Notes under the pieces: model-generated
Databases searched by the model: none
What the model was told of the DNA's origin: nothing
Seen by the model: only the letters and a program-made list of their open reading frames with translations
NCBI GenBank assembly: GCA_022592435.1
Contig: JABYQS010000740.1
Coordinates: 1 to 14,357, forward strand
Reading direction: 5' to 3'
DNA from: Cerioporus squamosus
Taxonomy: Eukaryota; Basidiomycota; Agaricomycetes; Polyporales; Polyporaceae
DNA: 14,357 nucleotides
Position numbers and translations under genes: made by a program
Shown here: positions 1 through 7,463 of the stretch, in pieces
How the letters are laid out: each line of letters opens with the position of its first letter
Numbering within the stretch: the stretch's first letter is position 1

Positions 1-77
1 ACGACCATGGACATCCTCAAATCCTACATCGGCGGCATGAGGACGACTACTTCTGAGCTTAAAATCGATTGAAGCAG

Positions 78-590
78 ATGTTCGGCGATCTCAAGACAGA
101 AAACGCACTGCTCCTCGAGCTGCAGAAGCACCAGAAGTTCGACAACTTCGAATGGTGCTTGTTGGAAACTGAGGTTCGTTCTTCGCTCCTGAGTGCCTAA
201 TCGCCATAGCTGTCAGTCACTGTCCACATCCTGATCTGCCGCCAGGTGCCCAACACGTACACCGTGCAATGGTTCGACGAGACAGTACGACATTGGCCCG
301 GAGCACTCGCGCGCGAGGTCACGTTCGCAGACCGCAGCGAGCAACATCCTGGGTTCGCCCTCCCCAGTCCTCTGTTACTACGGTGGCATGCCGCTCTCGC
401 CCATGTGTTTCACTTCAGCGGTGTCGCAGAGCTGTTCGGTAAGCTCAATGGCCCACCTAGCGGCGACGGGACCGCCATTCTTAGCAAGTCCGGCGACGCC
501 TTCATGGAGCACGAAGTTGTTATCTTCGATGGAAAGGCGATATGCAGGTACGCCGAGCTCCCGAAAGCCATGGCGGCAATGACTGTGTAG
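78..590 (+). CDS. C-terminal part of a fungal HNH-nuclease family protein (tail only)
   Basis: Two exons, 78-173 and 246-590, join in phase 0 across a 72-nt intron (GAG|GTTCGT donor, CTGAT branch-like site, GCCGCCAG acceptor) to give 146 residues ending at TAG 588-590. From recall of the family, the order of motifs fits the C-terminal tail of the HNH-endonuclease proteins expanded in agaricomycetes: a Phe/Trp-rich stretch (FDNFEWCLLETE), PNTYTV, a Trp-Pro-Gly turn, EVTFAD, then LPSPLLLRWHAALAHV and FSGVAEL. The HNH catalytic core would lie upstream of the window, so nuclease function cannot be judged. The ATG at 78 is only the first Met after in-frame stops (TGA 54-56, TAA 60-62). Bases 1-72 in another frame read DILKSYIGGM, which fits the same family and suggests the gene continues upstream with broken frames. 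Family assignment is from memory, not a search; it could also be an intact exon preceded by an intron. Confidence 0.5.
174..245 (+). other. Intron of the HNH-family tail
   Basis: The 72-nt intron begins GTTCGT and ends CCGCCAG. Removing it joins GAG to GTG in phase 0 and links two stretches that look like one protein. CTGAT about 12 nt before the acceptor is the likely branch site. The intron contains in-frame stops, so it must be removed for a continuous product. Confidence 0.6.
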
Positions 591-781
591 ATATCTGTCC
601 ACGTACACTGTATGTCACGTAGCGCTGCATCTCCCCATGCGGAAGCTCTCCCTCGGCTGCTCTGAGAACATATACATCCACATCCTCACGATGCATCCCT
701 CACGCTCATCTTGCCTGCTCCGCTTGCTTTCGCCCGCTCTTCTCTCGTTCTCGGAATGACACGCCCTTCGCGCCATCTCCG
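591..781. other. Short convergent intergenic region
   Basis: This lies between the stop of the plus-strand HNH-family tail and the stop of the minus-strand deaminase pseudogene. It is pyrimidine-rich on the plus strand around 690-760. No canonical AATAAA is seen on either strand and nothing else is recognised. Confidence 0.5.
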
Positions 782-849
782 TCATTCCAGGTCGCGCAAG
801 GCAACCAGCTTCTCATAGGCGGCTTCCCTGTCCGCCGGGCTTTTGTGAA

Positions 850-905
850 CTGACGACGAGTACAGATTAGCTCATCTATGCGTGGCTAGGTAGGCTGAGA
901 CGTAC
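850..905 (-). other. Intron 3 of the deaminase pseudogene
   Basis: The 56-nt intron has GACG|GTACGT donor, GCTAAT branch site and CGTCAG acceptor. It is phase 1 and leads to a short last exon ending KLVALRDLE and TGA at 784-782. Without splicing the frame ends in a TAG just after the donor. Confidence 0.6.
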
Positions 906-1307
906 CGTCCAGGGTCTCCCGCGGTCCCGGCAGGGAGGCGGCAGTACTCTGCGACAGGCCACGGTTGTGTTGACGAACCTCTGCCGCCTCCACCTTCAGC
1001 TTCTCCATCAGCTTCTCGCGCATCTTCTCGCGAAGGCGCGCGCCGACATCCGAGTCGTTGAGCGAGGGCATCTGCCACTGCACGAGCTGCCCATGGCTCC
1101 CTCGTGTGGTGATGACGGAGCCAGTGACCTCGCGATAACATGCGAAGTACGTCGCGCACAGCCAGCGAGAAAGCTTCGAGACACCGACGTACGCGACGGT
1201 GTCTTCGATCCCCTGATCGTGGAGGTGCGCTAAGAGAGCGCATTCGCAGGGGACGAACGGATGCACCCTGCCCGAGATCGATTCATCGGAACTGGATTGA
1301 ACAGAAG

Positions 1308-1365
1308 CTGGAGGTCATACAGCGCGATGAGTGTCCAGCACACTTCAGCCGCCTCACGGACGCAC
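1308..1365 (-). other. Intron 2 of the deaminase pseudogene
   Basis: The 58-nt intron has GCAG|GTGCGT donor, CTCAT branch-like site and CCTCCAG acceptor. It is phase 1 and joins AGEASA to ASVQSSSDES in frame, directly upstream of the deaminase-fold motifs. Read through, the exon 2 frame does not lead into the motif frame, so splicing is required. Confidence 0.65.
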
Positions 1366-1728
1366 CTGCGGAGGCTTCGCCGGCATTCTTGTTCAGGGTA
1401 CGGCGAAGGTTGTCGACTACCTCGGCATACTCGTCGTCTCTTACGTCCTCCCAGCCAACCTTCACAAGAGTAGCTTTGAGCTGTTCCTCCGGTATAGCAG
1501 CGATCCTTGCCGGCGCTCGTTCCTTGGGGACAGGAATAACTGCGAGCGGACGGTCGTCGAAAAGGGCGCCAGCCATCGTCGACGAAAACGCAACACTTCG
1601 AAGCACCAGGTAGTCGAGGGTGACAGAGACAACTTTGGACAACCATTTGTTGACATCGAACGCACGCATCGTCTCCTTCTGCTTCCGGGAAGTTGCCTGC
1701 GCCGCAGCATTCTGTTCGTCGTCCTCAG

Positions 1729-1811
1729 CTCCCTCGGATGGACTCCGAAATTCGAATGGTCAGTCAGCCAACAACAAAGCCAACGTCGTAGGAGGACCAA
1801 CTTGAACTAAC
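1729..1811 (-). other. Intron 1 of the deaminase pseudogene
   Basis: The 83-nt intron has donor CGTG|GTTAGT and acceptor GGGAG|CT. GGCTGACTGAC about 35 nt upstream of the acceptor supplies the branch site. The exon leaves one base (phase 1) and the next exon supplies two, joining TDYIIR to AEDDEQN without a stop. Other acceptors nearby give the wrong phase. Confidence 0.55.
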
Positions 1812-2074
1812 CACGAATTATATAGTCCGTACAGAGCGGCCAAAAGTACGGCGCCTCCTCCACGAGCCGGATAATGAGGTGATGGTCCATGCGCAGCCGT
1901 ATGAGCACACGGGCGTCCGCGTCGGAGATCTCAGTGCCAGTCTCTCCGAGTCCCTCGAGAGGACCCCGCGCCTGTGCCCGAAAGATCTCTCCATGGACTC
2001 ACGCGACGCTCTCGCCGACCGCCCGGAGGCGTTGAAACGTTGACGGCCCGCCACCGCGCAGCTTTGGAGGGCCC

Positions 2075-2099
2075 TCAGGCCTCAGGCCTCAGGCCTCAG
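2075..2099. repeat. 7-bp tandem repeat (TCAGGCC)n inside the pseudogene exon
   Basis: There are three full units plus a four-base partial unit of TCAGGCC on the plus strand (GGCCTGA on the coding strand). The unit is not a multiple of three, so each added copy shifts the frame. A single unit would connect the upstream frame (EEERTLRPE) to the downstream frame (PPKLRGG); three units lead instead to a TGA. Confidence 0.85.
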
Positions 2100-2728
2100 C
2101 GTCCGCTCCTCCTCCGCGTCCTCCTCGCACTGGCCCAGCGCGCTGATCCGCGGGGACCCCATCGAGGACGCCAGCGACGAGTCTCGCAAACCGTTCGTGC
2201 CGGCGCCGGGCCTCTTTCGCGAACCGCCGCTTTGCTGCTCTTCTCCCAACAGTGGTACGCCGCATGGCCGCGATCTCGCCTTCCTGGATCTCCCTCTGCA
2301 GCGGAGTGTTCTGCACCGCCGTGAACTCGAACACCGGTCCCTCGCTCCCAGTGTCCGGAGCGGAGGCGCTCTGAGTCTTGTCGTTCAATCCCTCCTGGAG
2401 TAAAAGTTCGCGGACCCGACGCAGATGCTCGACGAGGTGAACGAGGTGGTGCACGACATGATCCGCGACTCCCGTGTTCTGCGCCAGCACGAATCCCGGC
2501 GGATGCGTCGCGCTGGCAGGCTGGAACGCGACGGCAGTGACCTGCGCCTTCTCTGCGTGGATCAGGAGGCGTGCGATGCTGTCCAAGACAGGGACGAAAC
2601 GCTTGAGCAGTTTGTTTGTCCTTTGGGCGAGGCTCTTTAAGCACAGGGAGCGGTTTTTGGCGGTCTTCAATCTCGCTCAGTCCGCAGAGGACGCGTGCGA
2701 GCTGGTTCGGATCGCTGTCGTCGTACAT

Positions 2729-3472
2729 CGTCGTGGTCGCGGTCGAAGTTTGACTAGGACGCCACAGCGCCGCTTCGAATCCCGGCCGCGGGCGATGCGA
2801 CTCGTTCCACAGCACCGGTAGAGTACTCAGACCTAGACTCCATGACGGTCGGCCTATTCGACACTGAAAAGCTTGAAGCTGTGGCAATCGCAAGACCATC
2901 CGTGCTGCGGCTAAACCTCGATTATATTCATATCCGTACGCGGCGTCACTAGTCACTCCGTATAAGCATGCACGATGAGACTCGCTCGACTGCGACTGCG
3001 ACTGCATTTCAAATTCAACGACGCTGCACCAGTACCAGTAACCACACAGCACAGCACGATTCAGAAGTCTACGAGTACACGTACAGTGGATTCACTTTGA
3101 ATCGATTCGCGCAAGACGACGAGCAGAGAGCAATGGGACAGCCAAGACACAGGAGGGTGTGGGAGGAGACAGCAAAATGTACTAGTACGCTATGAGCCCT
3201 GGAGATGCACCATGAAACCCTGATAGAGAAAGAGAAGACCGGAAGAGCAGAAAGAATAATGATAGGCATGTAACGATGCGCAGGCAGGGAGCACGGCCCA
3301 CGCCGCGAGCTGCAGAGCCGACATGCGTCGAGGAAGGGCCACGGAGGACGTCTGCGCCGGCGGAAGAGCGCAGCGCCGGGCGCCAAGGACCGAGAAGCCC
3401 ATCGAAAGGCACTGGCAACGACAGAGGCGAGGTGAGGCGAGCAAAAGGAGCCATCGTCGGCCACGCGTGGGC
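2729..3472. other. Intergenic region between ETT1 and the deaminase pseudogene
   Basis: Both neighbours are on the minus strand, so this holds the 3' flank of ETT1 and the 5' flank of the pseudogene. A weak TATAAT-like stretch on the minus strand near 2920-2930 is about 200 bp from the pseudogene start and is not convincing as a promoter. A (CGACTG)3 microsatellite lies at 2987-3004. No AATAAA was seen downstream of ETT1. Long open frames here look like chance. Confidence 0.4.
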
Positions 3473-5229
3473 TCACGAAACATCCATCGCATCATCCGCA
3501 TCCCCCGCGCCGCACGCACCCAGATCCAGGTCCACCTCCCCCGCCTCCGTCTGCGCGCGCGTATACAGCTCCTCGCGCTTGTTCTCGTCCGCGGTCAGGT
3601 TCGCGAGCACGAGCAGCGCCTCCGCCAGCAGCGGGCTCACGTCCTCCATCTGCGCCGCCTGCGCGCCCACGAGCGCCGGGGTGAGCTGCCCCTTCGCGCG
3701 CTCGAAGAAGGAGATCGCCATGGCGAGGCCCTCTCGCGCCTCCTCCGCCTCGGAGGAGTGCAGCACCTCGACGTCGCCCGCCTCAAGCGCGGACTCCATC
3801 TCCTCGACGGGGGCGGAGCCCATGACGAGCCAGCACCGGCCGCGCGCGCAGAGGATCGGGCCGCGCCACGCATCCATGTCGGCCTCGTTCTTCATCTGGT
3901 TGAAGACAGAGTCCGCCCAGGACGCCCAGTAGTGCCGCTGTGCGCCGGAGCTGAGGCGCTCTGCAACGCCGAGCACCTCGCTTGCGATCGTGAAGAGCTC
4001 CTTCGGGCGGGAGAACATGACCAGCGGATCACTCGCGGTGGACGATTGCGCGTATGGGGAGGCGTAGTGCGAGGGTGGGGCGTGCGTGCCGGAGAAGTAG
4101 CCGGATGTCTGCGAGGGAGAAGACGAGGTACCCGGGGTGTGGATGAAGGATGGATTGTGTGTATGCGAGTACTGCGGGTGCGGCATGTGGAAAATCCCGC
4201 GCGAGAACTGGTCCATCGCGAGGACCATGATGTCGTGCGCGGAGGCCGAGTACAGCGACATGCGGCGGGTCACGGGAGGGCGGAACTGCGCGATGGCGTG
4301 GAAGGGTGACGAGGTCGGCCATTGAGGTTCGGCCATGGAGAATGGCGAGCCGGAGGGGTAGTAGCAGTAGTCGCTCTGCGAGGCCGAGGACGCCTCGGCC
4401 TGTGTCTTGGCCATCTTCATGCTGTAAGTCACCTTCTCGTCCGCGAGGCAGACGAGCGTGCGGCCCCATACGATCGCCATACGCCAATCCTCGGTCGTGT
4501 CAAGGTTCGTGCCACCCACGCGACTGGGGAGGTTCTCGCCCGTCTCGAAGACGTCAAGCGCGGCGAGCCAGTACGTCGAGGGAGCGTCCGGCTCACCGGG
4601 GAGGACGATTGACGGGTCCTGCGCGACGAGGTTTCCCATGAGGAAGAGGGCGATGCCGAAGATGGCGTGAAACGCGGTCGGGAGCTCCGTGTGTCTGTGA
4701 CGGGTGTGTGAGCGCGATGAGGGCCGATACGGTCTATGCGCGAGGATGCGGGGACGCACCGGTTAGAGACGGTCGTCGCGCGTCTGCGATGCCAGTGCGA
4801 AGAACCGGCGGAGTCAGCATCGGACCAATCGCGGTTGAGACGTTCGTCCGTGGGTGTGATCGCATCTGGGGAGCGGCTCGTGCGGTGCACTGGCACGTCG
4901 GCATACACGACGGACGGGTCGGGGTGGTCGAGGAGGAAGCGGTGGCATTCGCGGATGACGGCGCGCAGGAGCGGGATCGCTTCGGGGATGTCTTCTGCTG
5001 GACGGGGGACATCAGTCATGGTGCGGTCTGGGTCGCGCCTGGTCGCGCCTGGTCGCGTCTGGTCGCGCCTAGACGGGGACGCACCGTCGTAGCGCTCCGC
5101 GGCGCGGGCGAAGAGCTCCTTGAGGTTCTCCCAGTCCTCGTAGTCGGCGGAGCGCACGGCCTTGCCCTTGGAGGACGCGTCGGACGCGGTGGACGTGGAG
5201 GGTGCGCGGGAGATGGAGTCAGGAGACAT
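3473..5229 (-). CDS. ETT1: Enhancer of translation termination 1 (ETT1/Nro1 family)
   Basis: Three exons, 5229-5085, 4997-4760 and 4694-3473, total 1605 nt and encode 534 residues plus TGA. Intron phases are 1 and 2 and the length is an exact multiple of three. The conserved core begins near residue 29 (ADYEDWENLKELFARAAERYD), continues as a helical stretch at 50-72 (AIPLLRAVIRECHRFLL), then after a variable Ser/Arg-rich linker (83-130) ELPTAFHAIFGIALFLMGNL, STYWLAALDVFETGE and DWRMAIVWGRTLVCLADEK. The C-terminal half has RRMSLYSASAHDIMVLAMDQ, a Ser/Pro/His-rich linker, EVLGVAERL, SVFNQMKNEAD and LANLTADENKREELY. This matches my recall of basidiomycete ETT1 proteins. In the family, yeast Ett1 promotes stop-codon recognition together with Tpa1, and S. 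pombe Nro1 inhibits the dioxygenase Ofd1 in the nucleus; transfer of either role here is inference. The start is chosen because a TATATAA box lies 50 bp upstream and because the start region is indel-free between the two copies. The protein is longer than the roughly 400 aa of the yeasts because of its linkers. Confidence 0.8.
4695..4759 (-). other. ETT1 intron 2
   Basis: The 65-nt phase-2 intron has AACCG|GTGCGT donor, CTCAC branch site and CGTCACAG acceptor. Splicing joins VSNR to HTELPTAFHAIF. In the second copy the intron is 63 nt and splices identically. Confidence 0.8.
4998..5084 (-). other. ETT1 intron 1
   Basis: The 87-nt phase-1 intron has GACG|GTGCGT donor, TGACTGATG branch region and CCAGCAG acceptor. 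The acceptor is a NAGNAG tandem site, so splicing at 4998 or 4995 would include or skip one Ala codon. It contains four copies of a 10-bp repeat. In the second ETT1 copy the same intron is 86 nt. Confidence 0.8.
5031..5070. repeat. 10-bp minisatellite in ETT1 intron 1
   Basis: Four tandem copies of GGTCGCGYCT (plus strand). The matching tract in the second copy (13690-13728) has one unit shortened by a base, which shows the tract is unstable. Confidence 0.85.
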
Positions 5230-5748
5230 GGCGTGGATAGCTAGGCGGACTGGCGGAAGAGGGATGCGTAGGGGCGCATTATATAGCAGATGGTCAGACA
5301 GCGGGGTGCACGAACCGCGACCGGATGTCGGGGACGATGTGAAGTCCGAGTCGGAGTCAAAGTGGCCAGAGAGGCGTCTGCGCTTGGAGGAGGCGGAGGA
5401 GGAGGAGCGGGCGTCGTCGACCTCGTCTTCGTCCTCGTGGGGGTGCGCGGGGAGGTCCCTGTGGGAGCTCGCGGCCGAGGGCGATCGGAGATGGACGGAG
5501 GCTGGGGAGACGGCGCGAGAGGAGGCAGCTGATGGTGAGTGCCAGGAGGGGGAGACGGAGGAGGAGGACGACGATGCGCGCAGAAAGTCGGCTATGCGCT
5601 CGTGCGAAAGCAGTTCCTGATTCGGCCACGGGAACGACGGCGCGGCTTGGGTTGCGCGTGCCTGGTGCTGCCGCCAGAGACCGCGGGGCCGTTTGCGCGA
5701 CGGGGCGGGCAGCGACGGGACGGGCGTGGGCGACATGCACGCGAGCAT
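5230..5748 (-). other. Open, in-frame 5' extension of ETT1 (coding status unclear)
   Basis: From ATG 5748 (or ATG 5736) the minus-strand frame runs 173 codons without a stop straight into the ETT1 ATG. It would encode a Pro/Ser-rich, basic segment (SRKRPRGLWRQHQARA, PWPNQELLSHERIADFLRAS, an acidic stretch, SSKRRRLSGHFDSDSD). A second TATATA sits 45-50 bp upstream of ATG 5748. This could be an alternative longer isoform, a separate upstream small gene, or a chance frame in GC-rich DNA. Against coding: the second genomic copy differs here by several single-base indels that break the frame, while ETT1 exons have none. Confidence 0.3.
5279..5285 (-). promoter_or_regulatory. TATA box of ETT1
   Basis: TATATAA on the minus strand ends 49 nt before the ATG at 5229. 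A start site about 30 nt downstream would leave a short leader of about 20-25 nt. The element is preserved in the second copy at 13937-13943. Confidence 0.5.
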
Positions 5749-6213
5749 GGAGACGTCGAGAGAGAGGGGGGCCAGCCCAGCGCAGGACGTCGTATATATC
5801 GTTCGGGGCAGCCCACAGCCAGACTGCGTCCATGCACTCGCAGAGCAGTCCAGGCCAGTCCCTCCTCCCATCGCCACCATCCCGCCCAGTCCAGCCCCGC
5901 ACAATATCAGTCAACCACAGCCCAGCCTCCCTGTCCGCCGCGTGCCCCGGCGATTTCCCGCCAATCCGAGCCCGCGCTTGTCCCCGCCTCGACCTAGCCA
6001 CAGTGCGTAGCCGTAACCTCAATCAATGACCAATGACCAGCCGCACGCGACCTCCCGACGCAGCACAACCTCCCGGAGGACCTCAACCCTACCACGAGAT
6101 GCGAAGCGTTCGCAAGCCACCGTCGCAGCCCGCGTCCTCTCTTGACCTCCAGTCTCCTCGTTGCGCCTCTCTCACGCTCCTCACTCGACGCACCTCGCCG
6201 CCCACCCTTGACG
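5701..6213. other. Divergent region upstream of ETT1 and of the plus-strand exon chain
   Basis: This sits between the minus-strand ETT1 upstream region and the first candidate plus-strand exon at 6214. The plus strand is strongly C-rich and T/C-rich from 5860 to 6210. Open frames in several phases reflect the base composition. Apart from the TATATA at 5793 no promoter motif is convincing. Confidence 0.35.
5793..5798 (-). promoter_or_regulatory. Second TATA-like element upstream of ETT1
   Basis: TATATA (palindromic) lies 45 bp upstream of ATG 5748 on the minus strand, the same spacing class as the ETT1 TATA box. It is the main reason to consider an alternative upstream start. Confidence 0.3.
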
Positions 6214-7394
6214 ATGCTCATTCGTCCACGGCTGCTTCCTCTCTCCTCCGCTCGCCGCTCGCCGCTCTCTGCCCGCTGTCATTCGCTGGACGTCTCCGCG
6301 GACTCTTCCCGCACGCGCGCACACCAGGTAGTAGTCCGCAGACACTGTATCTCGCGGTGTGCACTATATTGCTGACGTGAGTCACAGCATCTGATGCATG
6401 CATACACCCTCGTAACCCGACGTGAGATCCCTCCTCTCCGCGTTCTGGTGAGCAGATCTGTCATATTCCCTGTTCCCAGACACACTCACGTCAGTACAGA
6501 AGCTATACGTCCGCTCCGCGACTGTATGCGCAACCGGAGGTGTCCGTGATAGCCATCCGGAACTCCTTTGCCGGTCGAGCATTCCTGCGCACCGCACCTC
6601 CTCACTCGGTCGCAACAAGTCACATCTCGCATTCACAGGACGCCGCTCACTCAAGACCGGGAACATCTTCGCCGGTATGCGGCCACACCAGCCCGAGTCT
6701 GCTCATCTGGCTCCCGGAGCTCTCGCACAACCAGTCCCGCGACTTCGTCCTCGATCTCGCCCGTGCTCAGTTCCCGCTAGAACAGCGCTAACAGAGTCTA
6801 TCCCATACAGTAAGCATCACGCGACCGAGCGAGCGATCGAATCCCGCTCATCAGCAGTGCACTCAGCAGTACAGCACGTTCAGACGAGCCGGACGCAGTC
6901 AAGAATCACGTCTCTATCGTCGCCGTGCCTCTGCCACCGCCGCTTCAAGACTCGCGACGAGGTACGTTCCACATACGCAACGCTGCCGCTCCTCCACGCT
7001 CACAGTCTTCTGATACATGCCGGTCAGAGTGTCCGCTCACCTCGCACGCGTTCAAGCCTTCCGCGCGCAAGCGGCGATGATTCCAACGCCGTCGGCATGG
7101 GCTCAATCACAACGCACAATGTATGTCTCTCCCTGTGCGATCCGGGACGCGATATTGACACCGCTCTGTTCTTCTGACTAGCCCTTCACCATCCGCGCCA
7201 TGCTGCGCCCTTCTTCCGACACCGTCACCACTCGACACTCTCATCGCGCTATCGAACCCCTGCACAGGATCACGACGTCCCGTAGCCTGCGTCGACCTTG
7301 TGCGGCGTCCTCAAGCTCCGTCCTCAAGCTCGGGCTCGTGCTCATCGCACACGACGTCTGCGACGCGACCCCGGACAGTGCAGCACTCGACTAG
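6214..7394 (+). CDS. Candidate five-exon gene of unknown family
   Basis: Exons 6214-6327, 6388-6447, 6500-6961, 7028-7120 and 7182-7394 are 114, 60, 462, 93 and 213 nt, each a multiple of three, giving 313 residues with TAG at 7392-7394. The introns are 60, 52, 66 and 61 nt with donors GTAGTA, GTGAGC, GTACGT and GTATGT and acceptors CACAG, TACAG, GTCAG and CTAG, all phase 0. I picked the splice sites by consensus before checking frame, and all four kept it open. The product is rich in Ser, Arg, Thr, Pro and His with no recognised domain, no signal peptide and no membrane segment; the last exon has one hydrophobic patch (VLKLGLVLIAH). The ATG is only the first Met in frame. The stop could be bypassed by another intron into the downstream exon chain. 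Alternatives are a spliced noncoding RNA or chance frames in stop-poor DNA. Confidence 0.35.
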
Positions 7395-7463
7395 CAAGAC
7401 ACAGGCTTACTGGCGTTCTCCAGACGTGCGTCCCTCGTGCTCGGGCTCGTGGTTCGTGTACTG

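Larger units (their letters stand above)
782..2728 (-). pseudogene. OTT_1508-like (fungal deaminase-fold) gene, decayed
   Basis: Exons on the minus strand are 2728-1812 (disrupted), 1728-1366, 1307-906 and 849-782 (TGA). The introns 1811-1729 (GTTAGT), 1365-1308 (GTGCGT) and 905-850 (GTACGT) have CTGAC, CTCAT and CTAAT branch sites and are all phase 1, and the last three exons stay open in one frame. Exon 3 carries the family signature: a CECALLAHL helix, then YVGVSKLS and a Cys, then YFACYREVTG. From recall, intact relatives have HCE and SKLSCxxC zinc-binding motifs; here the positions read PCE (codon 1251-1249) and SKLSRWLC (Arg codon 1167-1165). The first exon starts at a plausible ATG (MYDDSDPNQLARVL) but changes frame near 2654-2658 and 2258-2262, is shifted again by a 7-bp repeat at 2075-2099, and meets a TGA at 2001-1999. 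Fungal members of the family are expanded and their biochemical role is unknown to me. Uncorrected assembly indels are the main alternative to true decay. Confidence 0.65.
4391..5700 (-). repeat. Direct repeat copy 1 (ETT1 5' half and upstream region)
   Basis: This segment matches 13062-14357 in the same orientation. Continuous alignment runs 4409-5700 against 13070-14357 with roughly 15-20 substitutions and a few 1-2 nt indels. A further 10-bp match (CGCCTCGGCC, 4391-4400) continues beyond a 12-nt gap. The match is cut by the window end. Confidence 0.95.

Noticed and set aside
1230..1646. Minus-strand frame reading VCWTLIALYDLQLLFNPV
   Set aside because: It covers intron 2 of the deaminase gene and uses a different frame from the exons on both sides; splicing the intron gives a continuous frame without it.
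2096..3052. Long minus-strand frame of 318 codons over the pseudogene region
   Set aside because: Only its MYDDSDP... segment looks coding; upstream it is the 5' flank and downstream it becomes Arg/Pro-rich out-of-frame sequence after the A5 frameshift.
3276..4309. Long plus-strand frames opposite ETT1 (3276-3932 and 3323-4309)
   Set aside because: Antisense shadows of the ETT1 third exon; rich in Arg/Ala/Ser with no motif, while the minus strand holds the conserved protein.
4708..5620. Plus-strand frames opposite ETT1 exons 1-2 and the upstream region
   Set aside because: They run through the ETT1 introns and the promoter and mirror the minus-strand codon pattern; the matching copy at 13031-14188 shows the same shadow.
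5532..6029. Plus-strand frame of 165 codons starting near a GTGAGT
   Set aside because: Arg-rich, antisense to the ETT1 upstream region, no motif; open only because stops are rare in this composition.
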